Source: Methyloglobulus morosus KoM1
GTDB taxonomy: Bacteria > Pseudomonadota > Gammaproteobacteria > Methylococcales > Methylomonadaceae
Direction of reading: 5' to 3'
Assembly: GCF_000496735.2 (NCBI RefSeq)
Contig: NZ_AYLO01000082.1
Coordinates: 1 to 48,448 of the forward strand
DNA: 48,448 bases
Part shown: positions 1 through 9,283 of the stretch, piece after piece
How the letters are laid out: every line of letters begins with the position of its first letter
How positions within the stretch are numbered: position 1 is the first letter of the stretch
Notes under the pieces: model-generated
What the model was told of the DNA's origin: nothing
What the model saw: the letters and a program-made list of their open reading frames with translations, nothing else
Databases searched by the model: none
Translations under genes and position numbers: made by a program

Positions 1-1
1 G

Positions 2-103
2 CAAATATTAACGCAACCAACCGATGCTTACATGCAGGTTGATGGCACAATTGTAGTGCATACATGGATTGAAAAAAGCGAAGACCCGATTGTCGATCGG
101 TAA
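2..103 (+). CDS. 3' end of an unidentified protein (partial)
   Basis: An open frame enters from the left edge and stops with TAA at 101-103, giving 33 residues that end in WIEKSEDPIVDR. No upstream start is visible because the gene is cut by the window. It converges on nadE, whose stop lies only a few bases away, which fits a real gene end packed tail to tail. The fragment is too short to assign a family. Confidence 0.5.
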   Translation, partial: QILTQPTDAYMQVDGTIVVHTWIEKSEDPIVDR

Positions 104-108
104 ATAAC

Positions 109-1746
109 CTACCCCTTAATGCCCCTATAACCAGAAGTGATGGGGTAACGCCTATCCCTGCCGAAAGCCCTGGTGGTAATGCGGATACCGGGAGGTGATT
201 GCCTACGCTTGTATTCATTCTTATCGACGAGGTTGATTGCCCTCGTTACGTGTTCGCGGCTAAAACCCGCCACCATGATTTCGTCGGCGGATTGGTCTTT
301 TTCCACATAGCGTTCCAGAATAGCATCGAGTATTTCATAAGGCGGCAAAGAGTCTTCATCGACTTGGTCAGGCGCAAGCTCAGCCGAAGGTGGCCTAATT
401 ATCACCCGTTCGGGTATAACGGGCGAGAGTGAGTTGCGGTAATGTGCCAGCTGGTAAACCAACATCTTCGGCACGTCTTTGATCGGCGCGAAACCGCCCG
501 CCATATCGCCGTAAAGAGTGGCATAACCTACACTCATCTCGCTTTTGTTGCCGGTCGTCAGCAATAATTTGCCTTGTTTGTTCGATATAGCCATCAAGAT
601 TACACCCCGGCAACGAGCTTGGATATTTTCTTCGGTGGTGTCTTTTTTCATGCCGGCAAACACGTCGGACAACATGCCAGTGAAAGCATTGACGGCAGGC
701 TCGATGGGGATCACATGGTATTTAACCCCTAACGCATCGGCCTCCAGCACGGCATCTTCGTTACTCATGTCTTGGGTGTAACGGGACGGCATGAGGACAA
801 CCTCGACCTTATCACTACCTAGCGCATCAACGGCGAGCGCCAATACCAGTGCTGAATCAATACCGCCGGACAAGCCCAGGATTGCGCCAGCAAAGCCGTT
901 TTTCCGTACGTAGTCCTTAATACCCAATACGAGGGCATGGTAAGCGCTGGCAATTTTTTCATCCAAAGGCACACAGGTACTTGGCATGGGCCGGTTGTCC
1001 TTGAATTCCACTACGCCCAGATACTCCTGGAATTCTTCGGCGCGATAAACGATGCTTCCCTGGTCGTCGGTGACAAAAGATGCGCCGTCAAAAATCAACT
1101 CGTCCTGCCCGCCAACCTGGTTGACGTACACTAAAGGAATTTGCTCCGCTTTAACCTGCGAACAAATGACTGCTTCACGCTGGTGCATTTTCCCCAAGTT
1201 GAACGGGGATGCATTCAAGGTTAGTAAGATGTCCGCTCCAGCCTGTTTGTTGGCGGCGATGATGCCTTCCTGCCAGACATCTTCGCAGATCGTCAGGCCG
1301 ATAAACGACCCGTTAAACTCGAATACGCAGGGTTGATTGCCAGGGATGAAATAACGCCGTTCATCAAACACGCCGTAATTGGGCAATGCCTGTTTGCGGT
1401 AACAGGCTAGGGTCACGCCGTCGCGCAGTACAATAGCGCTGTTGTAAAGCTTGCCGTCAGCCAGTTCAGGAAAACCCACCACCAAGGCAATACCATCAAC
1501 GCTTTCGGCAATATGGTGGATAGCGTTATTGGCTTCTTCGATAAAGTCGGCACGGAACAGTAAGTCTTCTGCGGGATAGCCCGTCACGATAAGCTCAGGA
1601 AAGACGACCATGTCCGCGCCCAAATCGTCACGGGCAACACCTGCCGTCTTGATGATGCTGTCAACATTGGCCCCTATGTTGCCGACCAGGAAATTGATTT
1701 GGGCCAGGGCGATTTTGAGGCTTCCCGTTACTTCAGCGTTAGTCAT
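109..1746 (-). CDS. nadE: Glutamine-dependent NAD+ synthetase
   Basis: Last step of NAD biosynthesis: amidates nicotinic acid adenine dinucleotide using ATP and ammonia taken from glutamine. The N-terminal half is a nitrilase-type glutaminase domain with the Glu (FPELIVTGYPAEDLLF), Lys (YRKQALPNYGVFDERRYF) and Cys (GLTICEDVW) triad. The C-terminal half is the synthetase with the PP-loop LSGGIDS and the KSEMSVGYATLYGDMAGGFAP segment. 545 residues is the usual length for the two-domain bacterial form. The ATG at 1746 was chosen because a GGAGAAGG ribosome site lies about 8 nt upstream and the nitrilase domain begins directly after it; the frame is open 26 codons further upstream, but that part looks non-coding. 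It lies downstream of sucCD on the same strand with a gap of about 210 bp. Confidence 0.96.
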   Translation of the reverse strand: MTNAEVTGSLKIALAQINFLVGNIGANVDSIIKTAGVARDDLGADMVVFPELIVTGYPAEDLLFRADFIEEANNAIHHIAESVDGIALVVGFPELADGKLYNSAIVLRDGVTLACYRKQALPNYGVFDERRYFIPGNQPCVFEFNGSFIGLTICEDVWQEGIIAANKQAGADILLTLNASPFNLGKMHQREAVICSQVKAEQIPLVYVNQVGGQDELIFDGASFVTDDQGSIVYRAEEFQEYLGVVEFKDNRPMPSTCVPLDEKIASAYHALVLGIKDYVRKNGFAGAILGLSGGIDSALVLALAVDALGSDKVEVVLMPSRYTQDMSNEDAVLEADALGVKYHVIPIEPAVNAFTGMLSDVFAGMKKDTTEENIQARCRGVILMAISNKQGKLLLTTGNKSEMSVGYATLYGDMAGGFAPIKDVPKMLVYQLAHYRNSLSPVIPERVIIRPPSAELAPDQVDEDSLPPYEILDAILERYVEKDQSADEIMVAGFSREHVTRAINLVDKNEYKRRQSPPGIRITTRAFGRDRRYPITSGYRGIKG

Positions 1747-1959
1747 TATATTGTGCCTTCTCCATTCCCCTCTTTTCCCAGATGAAAGCCTCTTGAAACA
1801 AACATTCTTTCGACTGAACATCACCGTTCGAGCCTAAGTTGACCTGGGTTTATCCTTGGTGTTGCCTGTAACCAAAATCAAATTCTATTATTCATCCGCG
1901 ATGAAACCCCCGAATTCCCATATTACGTTGCACTTCATACAGGCTATTTCCTGCATTGC

Positions 1960-2829
1960 TTATTGACAAGCAGCCTTGATTGCCGCGCCAATATCCGTCG
2001 GCGAATTTACGACCTCAACCCCTGCCGCTTTCAGCGCGGCAACTTTTCCTTCCGCCGTGCCTTTGCCGCCGGTGACAATCGCCCCGGCATGGCCCATGCG
2101 TTTGCCCGGCGGAGCCGTTTGTCCGGCGATGTAGGCGACAACGGGTTTGGTGACGTGGGCTTTGATGTAGTCGGCGGCGGCTTCTTCGTCGCTGCCGCCG
2201 ATTTCGCCGACCATGACGATGCCTTTAGTTTGTTCGTCGGCTTGGAATCGGCTGAGTACGTCGATAAAGTTCATTCCCCTTATGGGATCGCCGCCGATAC
2301 CGACACAGGTACTTTGGCCCAAGCCTTCGCGGGTGGTTTGATGGACGGATTCATACGTTAATGTGCCGGATCGTGAGACGATGCCAATCGAGCCAGGAAG
2401 ATGAGTTTTGCCCGGCATGATGCCGATTTTGCACTCGCCCGGCGTAATGATGCCGGGGCAGTTGGGGCCGATCAATAAGGCATCGGTACTGGCGATTGCG
2501 GCTTTAACCCGTAGCATTTGCAAGATAGGGATACCTTCGGTGATGCAGACGATCAGCTTAATACCCGCATCGACTGCTTCCAGGATGGCATCCGCCGCAT
2601 AAAAGGGCGGCACGTAAATCATGCTCGCGGTTGCGCCAGTGGAGCTTACGGCATCTTGGACGGTATTGAATACCGGCAAGCCCAAATGAGTTTCCCCGCC
2701 GCGTTCAGGGGTAACGCCGCCCACAAGCTTAGTGCCGTAGTCCAATGCCCCTTGGGAGTGAAAGGTGCCTTGTTTGCCCGTAAAGCCTTGACAGATAACC
2801 TTAGTGTCCTTGTTGACCAAAACGCTCAT
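1960..2829 (-). CDS. sucD: Succinyl-CoA ligase, alpha subunit
   Basis: Alpha subunit of the TCA-cycle enzyme that interconverts succinyl-CoA and succinate with phosphorylation of ADP or GDP. It has the N-terminal CoA-binding fold ([18 protein letters not shown]) and the phosphohistidine loop GHAGAIV near residue 247. At 289 residues it matches the family length. The ATG overlaps the sucC stop by four bases (ATGA), so the two subunits are translationally coupled. Malate-CoA ligase subunits are close relatives; the sequence reads as ordinary SucD, and no serine-cycle gene is nearby. Confidence 0.96.
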   Translation of the reverse strand: MSVLVNKDTKVICQGFTGKQGTFHSQGALDYGTKLVGGVTPERGGETHLGLPVFNTVQDAVSSTGATASMIYVPPFYAADAILEAVDAGIKLIVCITEGIPILQMLRVKAAIASTDALLIGPNCPGIITPGECKIGIMPGKTHLPGSIGIVSRSGTLTYESVHQTTREGLGQSTCVGIGGDPIRGMNFIDVLSRFQADEQTKGIVMVGEIGGSDEEAAADYIKAHVTKPVVAYIAGQTAPPGKRMGHAGAIVTGGKGTAEGKVAALKAAGVEVVNSPTDIGAAIKAACQ

Positions 2830-3995
2830 GCCGCTTCTCCTGCCAAAGCAACAACCTGTTCGGCGGCGTGTGCCAAATCATCCGCCGCATAAATATTCAG
2901 CCCGGTATTGCTTAATAACGCCCGACCTTCTTCGACATTTGTCCCTTCCAAACGCACAACGACGGGCAAGGTAACGTGGACTTCCTTGACCGCAGCCAAG
3001 ATACCTTGGGCGATTACGTCACATTTGACGATGCCTCCAAAAATATTCACCAACACGGCTTTTACATGTTTGTCAGACAGGATGAGCTTAAAGGCTTCAC
3101 AGACTTTTTCTACGTTAGTGCCGCCGCCAACATCCAGGAAATTGGCGGGTTTGCCGCCTTTGAGCTTGACCAGGTCCATCGTCGCCATGGCAAGGCCCGC
3201 GCCGTTGACCATGCAACCGATGTTGCCTTCAAGAGTGACGTAGTTAAGCCCGAACTGTTGGGCAATATTTTCCCTGTCATCTTCTTGGGAAGGATCTTTG
3301 AGCGCCAAAATGTCGGGATGCAGCGCCAAGGCATTATCATCGAAGTTAATTTTGGCATCCAATGCCATTAATTCGCCGCTGCTTGTTACGATTAAGGGGT
3401 TAATTTCAATCTGGCTGGCATCTTTTGCCAACATCAAATCAACCATGCCTTGCATGATCTTTTCCAAGGCCTTATGTTGTTTTCCCTTTAATCCCAGTGC
3501 ATAAGCGACCAAGCGGCATTGGTAGGCTTGCAGGCCCGCTATGGGGCTTAGCTTTGCCGTGACTATTTTCTCTGGGGTTTCGTGGGCGACTGCTTCAATA
3601 TCCATCCCGCCTGCTGCCGAGGCGATAAAAATCATCCGTTCGCTGGTTCTATCGACCAAGAGGCTGAGATACAGTTCGCGTTCGATAGGGTAAGTTTTTT
3701 CGATCAATACTTGATTGACCGGCAAGCCAACCGCGTCTGTCTGGTGGGTAATCAATTGGATACCCAACATGGCTTTGCTAATCTCAGCAACTTCAGCACC
3801 GGATTTGGCAAGCTTAACGCCACCCGCCTTGCCCCTACCGCCCGCATGAACCTGGGCTTTGACCACCCAGCTTTCACCACCTAAGAGCTCCGTGATGTCT
3901 GCTGCATTTTCAGGGCTTGCGGTTTGCTTGCCGCCAGGGACGGGTATCCCATAGTCCAAGAAGAGCTGTTTGGCTTGATATTCGTGGATATTCAT
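2826..3995 (-). CDS. sucC: Succinyl-CoA ligase, beta subunit
   Basis: Beta (ATP-grasp) subunit of succinyl-CoA ligase, partner of the following sucD. It starts with [20 protein letters not shown], contains [17 protein letters not shown] in the nucleotide-binding fold, and the C-terminal [20 protein letters not shown] and [13 protein letters not shown] segments that meet the alpha subunit. 389 residues is standard. A GCAGGA ribosome site precedes the ATG. The gene is divergent from pilS, with about 185 bp between the two starts for both promoters. Confidence 0.96.
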   Translation of the reverse strand: MNIHEYQAKQLFLDYGIPVPGGKQTASPENAADITELLGGESWVVKAQVHAGGRGKAGGVKLAKSGAEVAEISKAMLGIQLITHQTDAVGLPVNQVLIEKTYPIERELYLSLLVDRTSERMIFIASAAGGMDIEAVAHETPEKIVTAKLSPIAGLQAYQCRLVAYALGLKGKQHKALEKIMQGMVDLMLAKDASQIEINPLIVTSSGELMALDAKINFDDNALALHPDILALKDPSQEDDRENIAQQFGLNYVTLEGNIGCMVNGAGLAMATMDLVKLKGGKPANFLDVGGGTNVEKVCEAFKLILSDKHVKAVLVNIFGGIVKCDVIAQGILAAVKEVHVTLPVVVRLEGTNVEEGRALLSNTGLNIYAADDLAHAAEQVVALAGEAA

Positions 3996-4180
3996 TAATT
4001 ATTCCTGCTTTTGATTATCGCGGTATGGTTTGTGCGCTGTGTGATCGCTCAAGTTTCGGCTATAGTTATGATAACCGACAATTCTGGCTAAGTCCCTGAA
4101 AAACGTAATTCTTAAATACAATGATACCCACCGAGAGTGCAACGACGATTTACCCGTGTCCTTTTTCAAAAGGTTATGGG

Positions 4181-5752
4181 ATGCCAGCCAGCCAGGCCTG
4201 GCAATTGCTTAATATTTACTATATCTACCGCTTTATCCTGGCTTGTTCGTTTGCGCTGCTATTTTTTATGCGTTTTGGGCCGTCCTTACTTGGCTCATTT
4301 GATAGCCGTTTGTACGCTTACAGTAGTTCGGCTTATCTGCTATTTACCATAATTCTCGGATTTTTGGCTTTCTGGCGGATTTTCGGTTACAGCACCCTGG
4401 TTCAGTTATTGATCTTTACGGATATTATATTCCTGGTTTTTCTGATGCACACATCGGGAGGTATCAGCAGCGGCATAGGCATTTTATTAGGGGTATCGAT
4501 AGCGGCGGGCGGCTTGTTAATCGGCGGTCGATGTGCCCTGGTTTTTGCAGCCATTGCCAGCTTGGCGATTTTATCAACCGAAGTGTACGCCGCCCAGAAC
4601 CATTTGTTCCGTCAAACTAATTTTACCTATGCGGGCATGTTGGGCGCCACCTATTTTGCAATCGCTTTATTGTCTGTGGTGCTGGCAAGACGTTCAGAAC
4701 AGATGTTGCAGCTTGCCGATCGGCAGCAGCACACCATCATCGAGCTGGAAGAGCTCAACCAGTATATTATCCAGCATTTGCAGTCTGGTATTATTATCGT
4801 TGACGAACACCAGTCAATTCATGTGGCAAACCAGGCGGCCTTGCAGTTGGCGAATTTATCCCTTATGCCCCATGAGCTAAAAGGCGTATCCGAGACGTTG
4901 ACACAGGCATTTGAATGCTGGCTTATCTCACCTGAAAATAATGTGATTATGTTGCGGCTATCAGGAGAGGCTGAACTCCAGTGCCGATTTATTGCTTTGC
5001 CGACTCACCAGCAAGTTTTTTTTATGATTATCCTTGAGGACACTGCCCTATACAATCAACGTTTGCAGCAAAGCAAACTAGTCTCATTAGGCCGATTGAC
5101 CGCCAGTATTGCCCATGAAATCCGCAACCCATTAGGCGCCATCAGCCATGCGGGGCAACTGCTCTCGGAATGCCAGCAGCTAACGGACCAAGACTTGAGG
5201 TTGACCAGTATCATCAAGACTAATTCAAGCAGGGTAAACCAGATTATCGAAGATATTTTAAACCTCTCAAAAAGGACAGATTCTACCCGTGAAAAAATAG
5301 ACTTGGCCCCCTGGATCAATCATTATTTTAGTAATTATTATGTTGAACAAGCCGACGCTGAAGGTAAATTTAAACTTACTTTGGCCGACAAGCCGTTGTG
5401 GGGGTTTATCGACTCTGGGCATTTAAAGCAAATTATGGATAATTTATGCCAAAATGCCTTACGTTATGGACACCCTGAGCGAGGCGCGATACGCGTCCAG
5501 ACGAGGGACAGCCAATATGGGCCGTGCATAGAGGTAATAGACAATGGCCCTGGGATCAGCCCTGAGCACCTTAAACAGTTGTTCGAGCCGTTTTTTACAA
5601 CTTCTGCCAAAGGGACTGGCCTGGGGCTTTATATATCGAGGGAATTGGCCGAATTAAACCAGGCAAAATTGAGTTATTATCTAACAAACGGAAATCGTAG
5701 CTGCTTTAGGCTATGCCTTAAGGATGCCAACCTTACCACCATTGAAATATGA
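4181..5752 (+). CDS. pilS: PilS-type membrane sensor histidine kinase
   Basis: Sensor kinase expected to phosphorylate the adjacent PilR regulator; in relatives the pair controls type IV pilin transcription. Roughly the first 180 residues form about six hydrophobic membrane segments, followed by a PAS-like region, then the HisKA box (LTASIAHEIRNPLGAISHAG, phospho-acceptor His) and an HATPase domain with DNGPGISP and GTGLGLYISREL. It overlaps pilR by four bases. The frame is open from an ATG at 4121, but no ribosome site precedes that codon; the ATG at 4181 has AAAGG at a good distance and puts QAWQLLNIYYIYRF at the N-terminus, as in PilS proteins. The longer form cannot be excluded. No pilin gene lies in the window. 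Confidence 0.88.
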   Translation: MPASQAWQLLNIYYIYRFILACSFALLFFMRFGPSLLGSFDSRLYAYSSSAYLLFTIILGFLAFWRIFGYSTLVQLLIFTDIIFLVFLMHTSGGISSGIGILLGVSIAAGGLLIGGRCALVFAAIASLAILSTEVYAAQNHLFRQTNFTYAGMLGATYFAIALLSVVLARRSEQMLQLADRQQHTIIELEELNQYIIQHLQSGIIIVDEHQSIHVANQAALQLANLSLMPHELKGVSETLTQAFECWLISPENNVIMLRLSGEAELQCRFIALPTHQQVFFMIILEDTALYNQRLQQSKLVSLGRLTASIAHEIRNPLGAISHAGQLLSECQQLTDQDLRLTSIIKTNSSRVNQIIEDILNLSKRTDSTREKIDLAPWINHYFSNYYVEQADAEGKFKLTLADKPLWGFIDSGHLKQIMDNLCQNALRYGHPERGAIRVQTRDSQYGPCIEVIDNGPGISPEHLKQLFEPFFTTSAKGTGLGLYISRELAELNQAKLSYYLTNGNRSCFRLCLKDANLTTIEI

Positions 5753-7092
5753 AAAAACCGCTGGCTTTGATTGTCGATGACGAACCGGATATTCGGGAAC
5801 TTTTGGAGTTGACCCTGAATAGGATGGCTATTCAAACCCATACCGCAGAAAACATTAAAACCGCCAAGGCATTACTGGAAGACAAGACGTTTGACCTATG
5901 CCTGACTGACATGAAACTGCCCGACGGTAATGGTTTGGAGTTGATCAGCCACATCCAGGGTTTGTCCCAACCGCTACCCATAGCCGTCATCACTGCATTT
6001 GGCAGTATGGACACAGCCATTCAAGCGATGAAAAAGGGCGCTTTCGATTTTATTTCCAAACCCATTGATTTGGCGGGATTGAGGCTGCTCATTAACAGCG
6101 CCCTAAAACTATCTAATCCCGAGACCCCCAAAGAGCGACGGACTCGAAATACTTTGTTGGGTGATTCCCCTGTCATGCGCGACATACGCTCCAGGATTGA
6201 CAAGCTGGCACGTAGCCAAGCTCCCGTTTATATCAGTGGGGAGTCAGGGTCAGGGAAAGAAATGGTGGCACGGTTGATCCATCAACAAAGCTCACGCGGT
6301 GACAAACCGTTTGTTGCGATCAACTGTGGTGCCATTCCCCATGAGTTAATGGAAAGCGAATTTTTCGGCCATAAGAAAGGCAGTTTTACGGGTGCGATAA
6401 GCGACAAAAAAGGGCTGTTCCAGGCAGCTGATGGCGGCACATTATTTTTGGACGAAGTGGCGGATTTACCGCAGACTTTGCAGGTCAAGTTACTTCGCGC
6501 CATACAGGAAAAAAAAATCCGCCCTGTAGGCGAGCAACTGGAAATCCCGGTCGATGTGCGCTTGCTGAGTGCAACCCACCGTAATCTTGCCGACATGGTA
6601 AAGTCCGGCGTGTTCCGGCAGGATTTGTACTATCGGATTAATGTGATTGACTTGGTGTTACCGCCATTGCGGGAAAGGGTAACCGATATTCCAATGCTGG
6701 CTGAGCATGTATTGACCAAGTTAAGCAAGGAAAATGCACCAACAATATCAACATCCGCATTGGCTGCGCTTCAACGCTACCGTTTCCCTGGCAATGTGCG
6801 AGAACTGGAAAACATCCTGGAACGTGCGTTGGCCTTATACGATGGCAATACGATTGAAGTGGATGACCTGAACTTGCCCCTGGTTGACAGGGCCTATAGT
6901 ACCGATACCGAGCAAGCTGACTACGATCCTGCTAAAGAAAGTTTGGAAGATTATCTGGATGCGATAGAACGTAAAGCAATCACGACCGCATTGGAGGAAA
7001 ACAGATGGAACAAAACGGCGGCTGCAAAGCAATTAGGGCTTACGTTTCGCTCATTCCGTTATCGCTTAAAAAAACTAAACATGGAAGACTGA
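5749..7092 (+). CDS. pilR: PilR-type sigma54-dependent response regulator
   Basis: NtrC-family activator with three domains: a receiver with the phospho-acceptor in LCLTDMKLPDGNG, a central AAA+ domain with Walker A (GESGSGKEM), a GSFTGA sigma54-contact loop (Ser replaces the usual Ala) and the DEVADLP Walker B, and a C-terminal Fis-type helix-turn-helix (KTAAAKQLGLTFRSFRYRL). 447 residues is normal. It is translationally coupled to pilS through an ATGA overlap. Its target, by analogy a pilA sigma54 promoter, must lie outside the window. Confidence 0.92.
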   Translation: MKKPLALIVDDEPDIRELLELTLNRMAIQTHTAENIKTAKALLEDKTFDLCLTDMKLPDGNGLELISHIQGLSQPLPIAVITAFGSMDTAIQAMKKGAFDFISKPIDLAGLRLLINSALKLSNPETPKERRTRNTLLGDSPVMRDIRSRIDKLARSQAPVYISGESGSGKEMVARLIHQQSSRGDKPFVAINCGAIPHELMESEFFGHKKGSFTGAISDKKGLFQAADGGTLFLDEVADLPQTLQVKLLRAIQEKKIRPVGEQLEIPVDVRLLSATHRNLADMVKSGVFRQDLYYRINVIDLVLPPLRERVTDIPMLAEHVLTKLSKENAPTISTSALAALQRYRFPGNVRELENILERALALYDGNTIEVDDLNLPLVDRAYSTDTEQADYDPAKESLEDYLDAIERKAITTALEENRWNKTAAAKQLGLTFRSFRYRLKKLNMED

Positions 7093-7166
7093 ACAAGGCA
7101 CAAGGCTTAAGAAAGTTATCCAAAGCCCTATGCATTTGTTTGCGTTAGCCATTCATTGGCACAAGG

Positions 7167-7775
7167 CTAAGGCTTATATTTTTTCATCCCTTCAAGCTTA
7201 ATGAGACCCGCCTTTATCTTGGCCTCAACACTCGCATTCAATTCGTCATTTTTGTAAACCTTGTCGACTAGTTTCTCAGAAACTAAGGCTTCTTTAATCC
7301 AGCGCTTGGTGAAACGGTAATTGCCGTAGGCGGTCGCTACCTCACCTGTTTTCGGATCTTTCAAGCCAGTGCCTTTAATGGCGGTGGCTTCTGGTGCGGG
7401 TGTGTCGGCTGGCTTTTGTGCGGCAGCGGTTGGTTTGGCGGCTGCTGGTTTCGGTGCAGCTACTGTGGCTGGTTTGACGGCTGCCGGTTTCGGTGCCTCC
7501 ACTACAGCAGGTTTAGCGACGATTGCCTCCTGTACCGCTACGGGTTTAACGGCGGCGGGTTTAGCATCAGCAGCCGCCTTGGCAGGGGCTTTTTTAGCGG
7601 CGGCTGGTTTTGCGGCAGCGGCCTTTGGTTTTTCCGTCACAACGGCTTCCTGTAAAGCCGGAGTAGCTGCAGCCGCAGGTTTAGAACTTGTGCTTCCCGC
7701 TTTCTTTTCATTTACGATGACATAAATTACATAAGCAACAAACAACGTGGTTAAAATAAACAACCCTTCCGTCAT
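7167..7775 (-). CDS. Membrane-anchored Ala/Lys/Pro-rich protein of unknown function
   Basis: Starts MTEGLFILTTLFVAYVIYVI, one N-terminal transmembrane helix, followed by about 110 residues almost entirely of Ala, Lys, Pro and Val in PAAAKP/PAAVKP-like units, then a conserved-looking C-terminal segment of about 60 residues (TAYGNYRFTKRWIKEALVSE, ending KKYKP). The layout suggests an inner-membrane anchor with a flexible linker presenting a small C-terminal domain. The ATG at 7775 has a GGGGGAT ribosome site close upstream; an upstream extension of 20 codons is open but unlikely. The low-complexity linker creates long false frames on the opposite strand. Family not recognised. It converges on pilR and is followed by ubiH on the same strand after about 270 bp. 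Confidence 0.75.
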   Translation of the reverse strand: MTEGLFILTTLFVAYVIYVIVNEKKAGSTSSKPAAAATPALQEAVVTEKPKAAAAKPAAAKKAPAKAAADAKPAAVKPVAVQEAIVAKPAVVEAPKPAAVKPATVAAPKPAAAKPTAAAQKPADTPAPEATAIKGTGLKDPKTGEVATAYGNYRFTKRWIKEALVSEKLVDKVYKNDELNASVEAKIKAGLIKLEGMKKYKP

Positions 7776-8050
7776 ACGATCCCCCATCTTTTTAAGATTA
7801 ATATTATTTTTGCTGTCCCTTACTGTTAACGTCATCCATTTTGGTCGTAAAGCCTAACGCCGTGGCTGAATATACCAGATGCAAGTGAATTTGTTAAACG
7901 CAATTCGGAACAATTTTAAATTGGTATGTATTTTTAGCTTTTCTGGTCGTTAATGCCTCCGAGCGAGGCCTAGCAAAACCTAAATGCTAAATGGATATTT
8001 TCTGTTTTTGACTCGTTTATGATGCGCTTCCCCTTTGCCGCTCCAAAGCA

Positions 8051-9283
8051 CTAGCCATCACGTTGAATACGGTTGCCAAGCTTGGGCAGTCGTTGCGCCA
8101 ATCCCATCGCGTGTCGTGACAATAAGGCTTTTGCAACCGGTATATGATCCAACGCAACAAGGCCAATATTCCTGGCTGCAGCAAACGCTAACCAATCATT
8201 GGAAAACAACTTCACCAGCGTGTCCGTGAAAGCGATGGTGTTGCGGTGGTCTTGTTCGCGTGCCGTTACATAATCGTCCAGAAAGGTTGCTGAACCTATA
8301 TCTTCACCTAACCCATGGTGTTTAAGTAGCCCGTCCACCAATTGCACCACATCGCGCAAACCTAAGTTGAACCCTTGGCCTGCCACGGGATGAAGTTGAT
8401 GGACGGCATTGCCGACAATCACCGCCCTTCCTGATTGCATCCGTTCAGCGCGAACGAGGGATACCGGAAATGCCCGCCGTGGCGCGGTTAAAGTGAGTTG
8501 CCCCAGCCGATAGCCGAAACACTGTTGGAGTCGTTCTAGGAAATCGTTTTCGCCGCCCGACATCAACGCATCGGCATCTTCACAGGTACGCGTCCAGACA
8601 ACGGAACACTGGTTTTTCCCGATAGGCAAGAATGCCAAGGGCCCCGATTTGGTGAAGCGTTCATAAGCGACATTACGGTGCGGCAGCGTGGTCTTTACAG
8701 TCGTAACCAGGGCGGTTTGCCCGTACTCGGTGACTTGTTGGGGTATGTCCAGCAATTTGCGTACGGACGAGTTGCCGCCGTCCGCGCCGACCAATAATTT
8801 CGCCGAACAGCACAATGAATCGTCGTTATGTTTTATGCTGACATTGACGGCATGGTTGTCCGACATCAGGCCAACCAGCCGTGCAGGGCGAATTTGTGTA
8901 ATCTGGGTTTGATCGACCAATTCTGCTACATGGCTTTCAATATCCCGTGCAGTTATGACATAACCCAAGGCAGCTACGTTTTGTTTTCGTGCCGATAACC
9001 GGACTTTACCGAAATGGCCTTTATCTGAAACGTGTATATCCGTAATGGCGGTGGCTTTTGCTTCGATGCCTTGCCAAATCCCAAGGCCCTCCAAGGTAGC
9101 AATAGTGCCGGCAGCCAAGGCCAGCGCCCGGTCACCCATAGCCGAATTTAGTAGTTGCTCCCTAGTATTGGCTTCAATGACAGCAATCTTTAAGCCGCTA
9201 CCGCCCAGCGCCAAGGCTAGACAGTTGCCTGCAAGCCCACCGCCGACAATAATGATGTCAAAATTTTGCCCGTCGAGTGGCAT
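8051..9283 (-). CDS. ubiH: UbiH-type FAD monooxygenase of ubiquinone synthesis
   Basis: Flavoprotein hydroxylase acting on the polyprenylated benzoquinone ring (C6 hydroxylation in E. coli). The N-terminal Rossmann GxGxxG site reads IIVGGGLAGNCLALAL, the middle has the GDRALALAAGT segment, and the second FAD motif is GNAVHQLHPVAGQGFNLGLR, typical of UbiH/UbiF. 410 residues is the family length. Start and preceding stop share one base (TAATG) with pepP, so it is translationally coupled, the same order as the E. coli ygfB-pepP-ubiH cluster. A UbiF or UbiI assignment is possible, but context favours UbiH. Confidence 0.9.
   Translation of the reverse strand: MPLDGQNFDIIIVGGGLAGNCLALALGGSGLKIAVIEANTREQLLNSAMGDRALALAAGTIATLEGLGIWQGIEAKATAITDIHVSDKGHFGKVRLSARKQNVAALGYVITARDIESHVAELVDQTQITQIRPARLVGLMSDNHAVNVSIKHNDDSLCCSAKLLVGADGGNSSVRKLLDIPQQVTEYGQTALVTTVKTTLPHRNVAYERFTKSGPLAFLPIGKNQCSVVWTRTCEDADALMSGGENDFLERLQQCFGYRLGQLTLTAPRRAFPVSLVRAERMQSGRAVIVGNAVHQLHPVAGQGFNLGLRDVVQLVDGLLKHHGLGEDIGSATFLDDYVTAREQDHRNTIAFTDTLVKLFSNDWLAFAAARNIGLVALDHIPVAKALLSRHAMGLAQRLPKLGNRIQRDG

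Noticed and set aside
1960-3995. Malate thiokinase (mtkAB) instead of sucCD
   Set aside because: Sequence reads as ordinary SucC/SucD and no serine-cycle genes are adjacent.
7369-7725. Long plus-strand frame rich in Gly/Ala opposite the Ala/Lys/Pro linker
   Set aside because: It is the antisense image of a low-complexity coding repeat and has no ribosome site.
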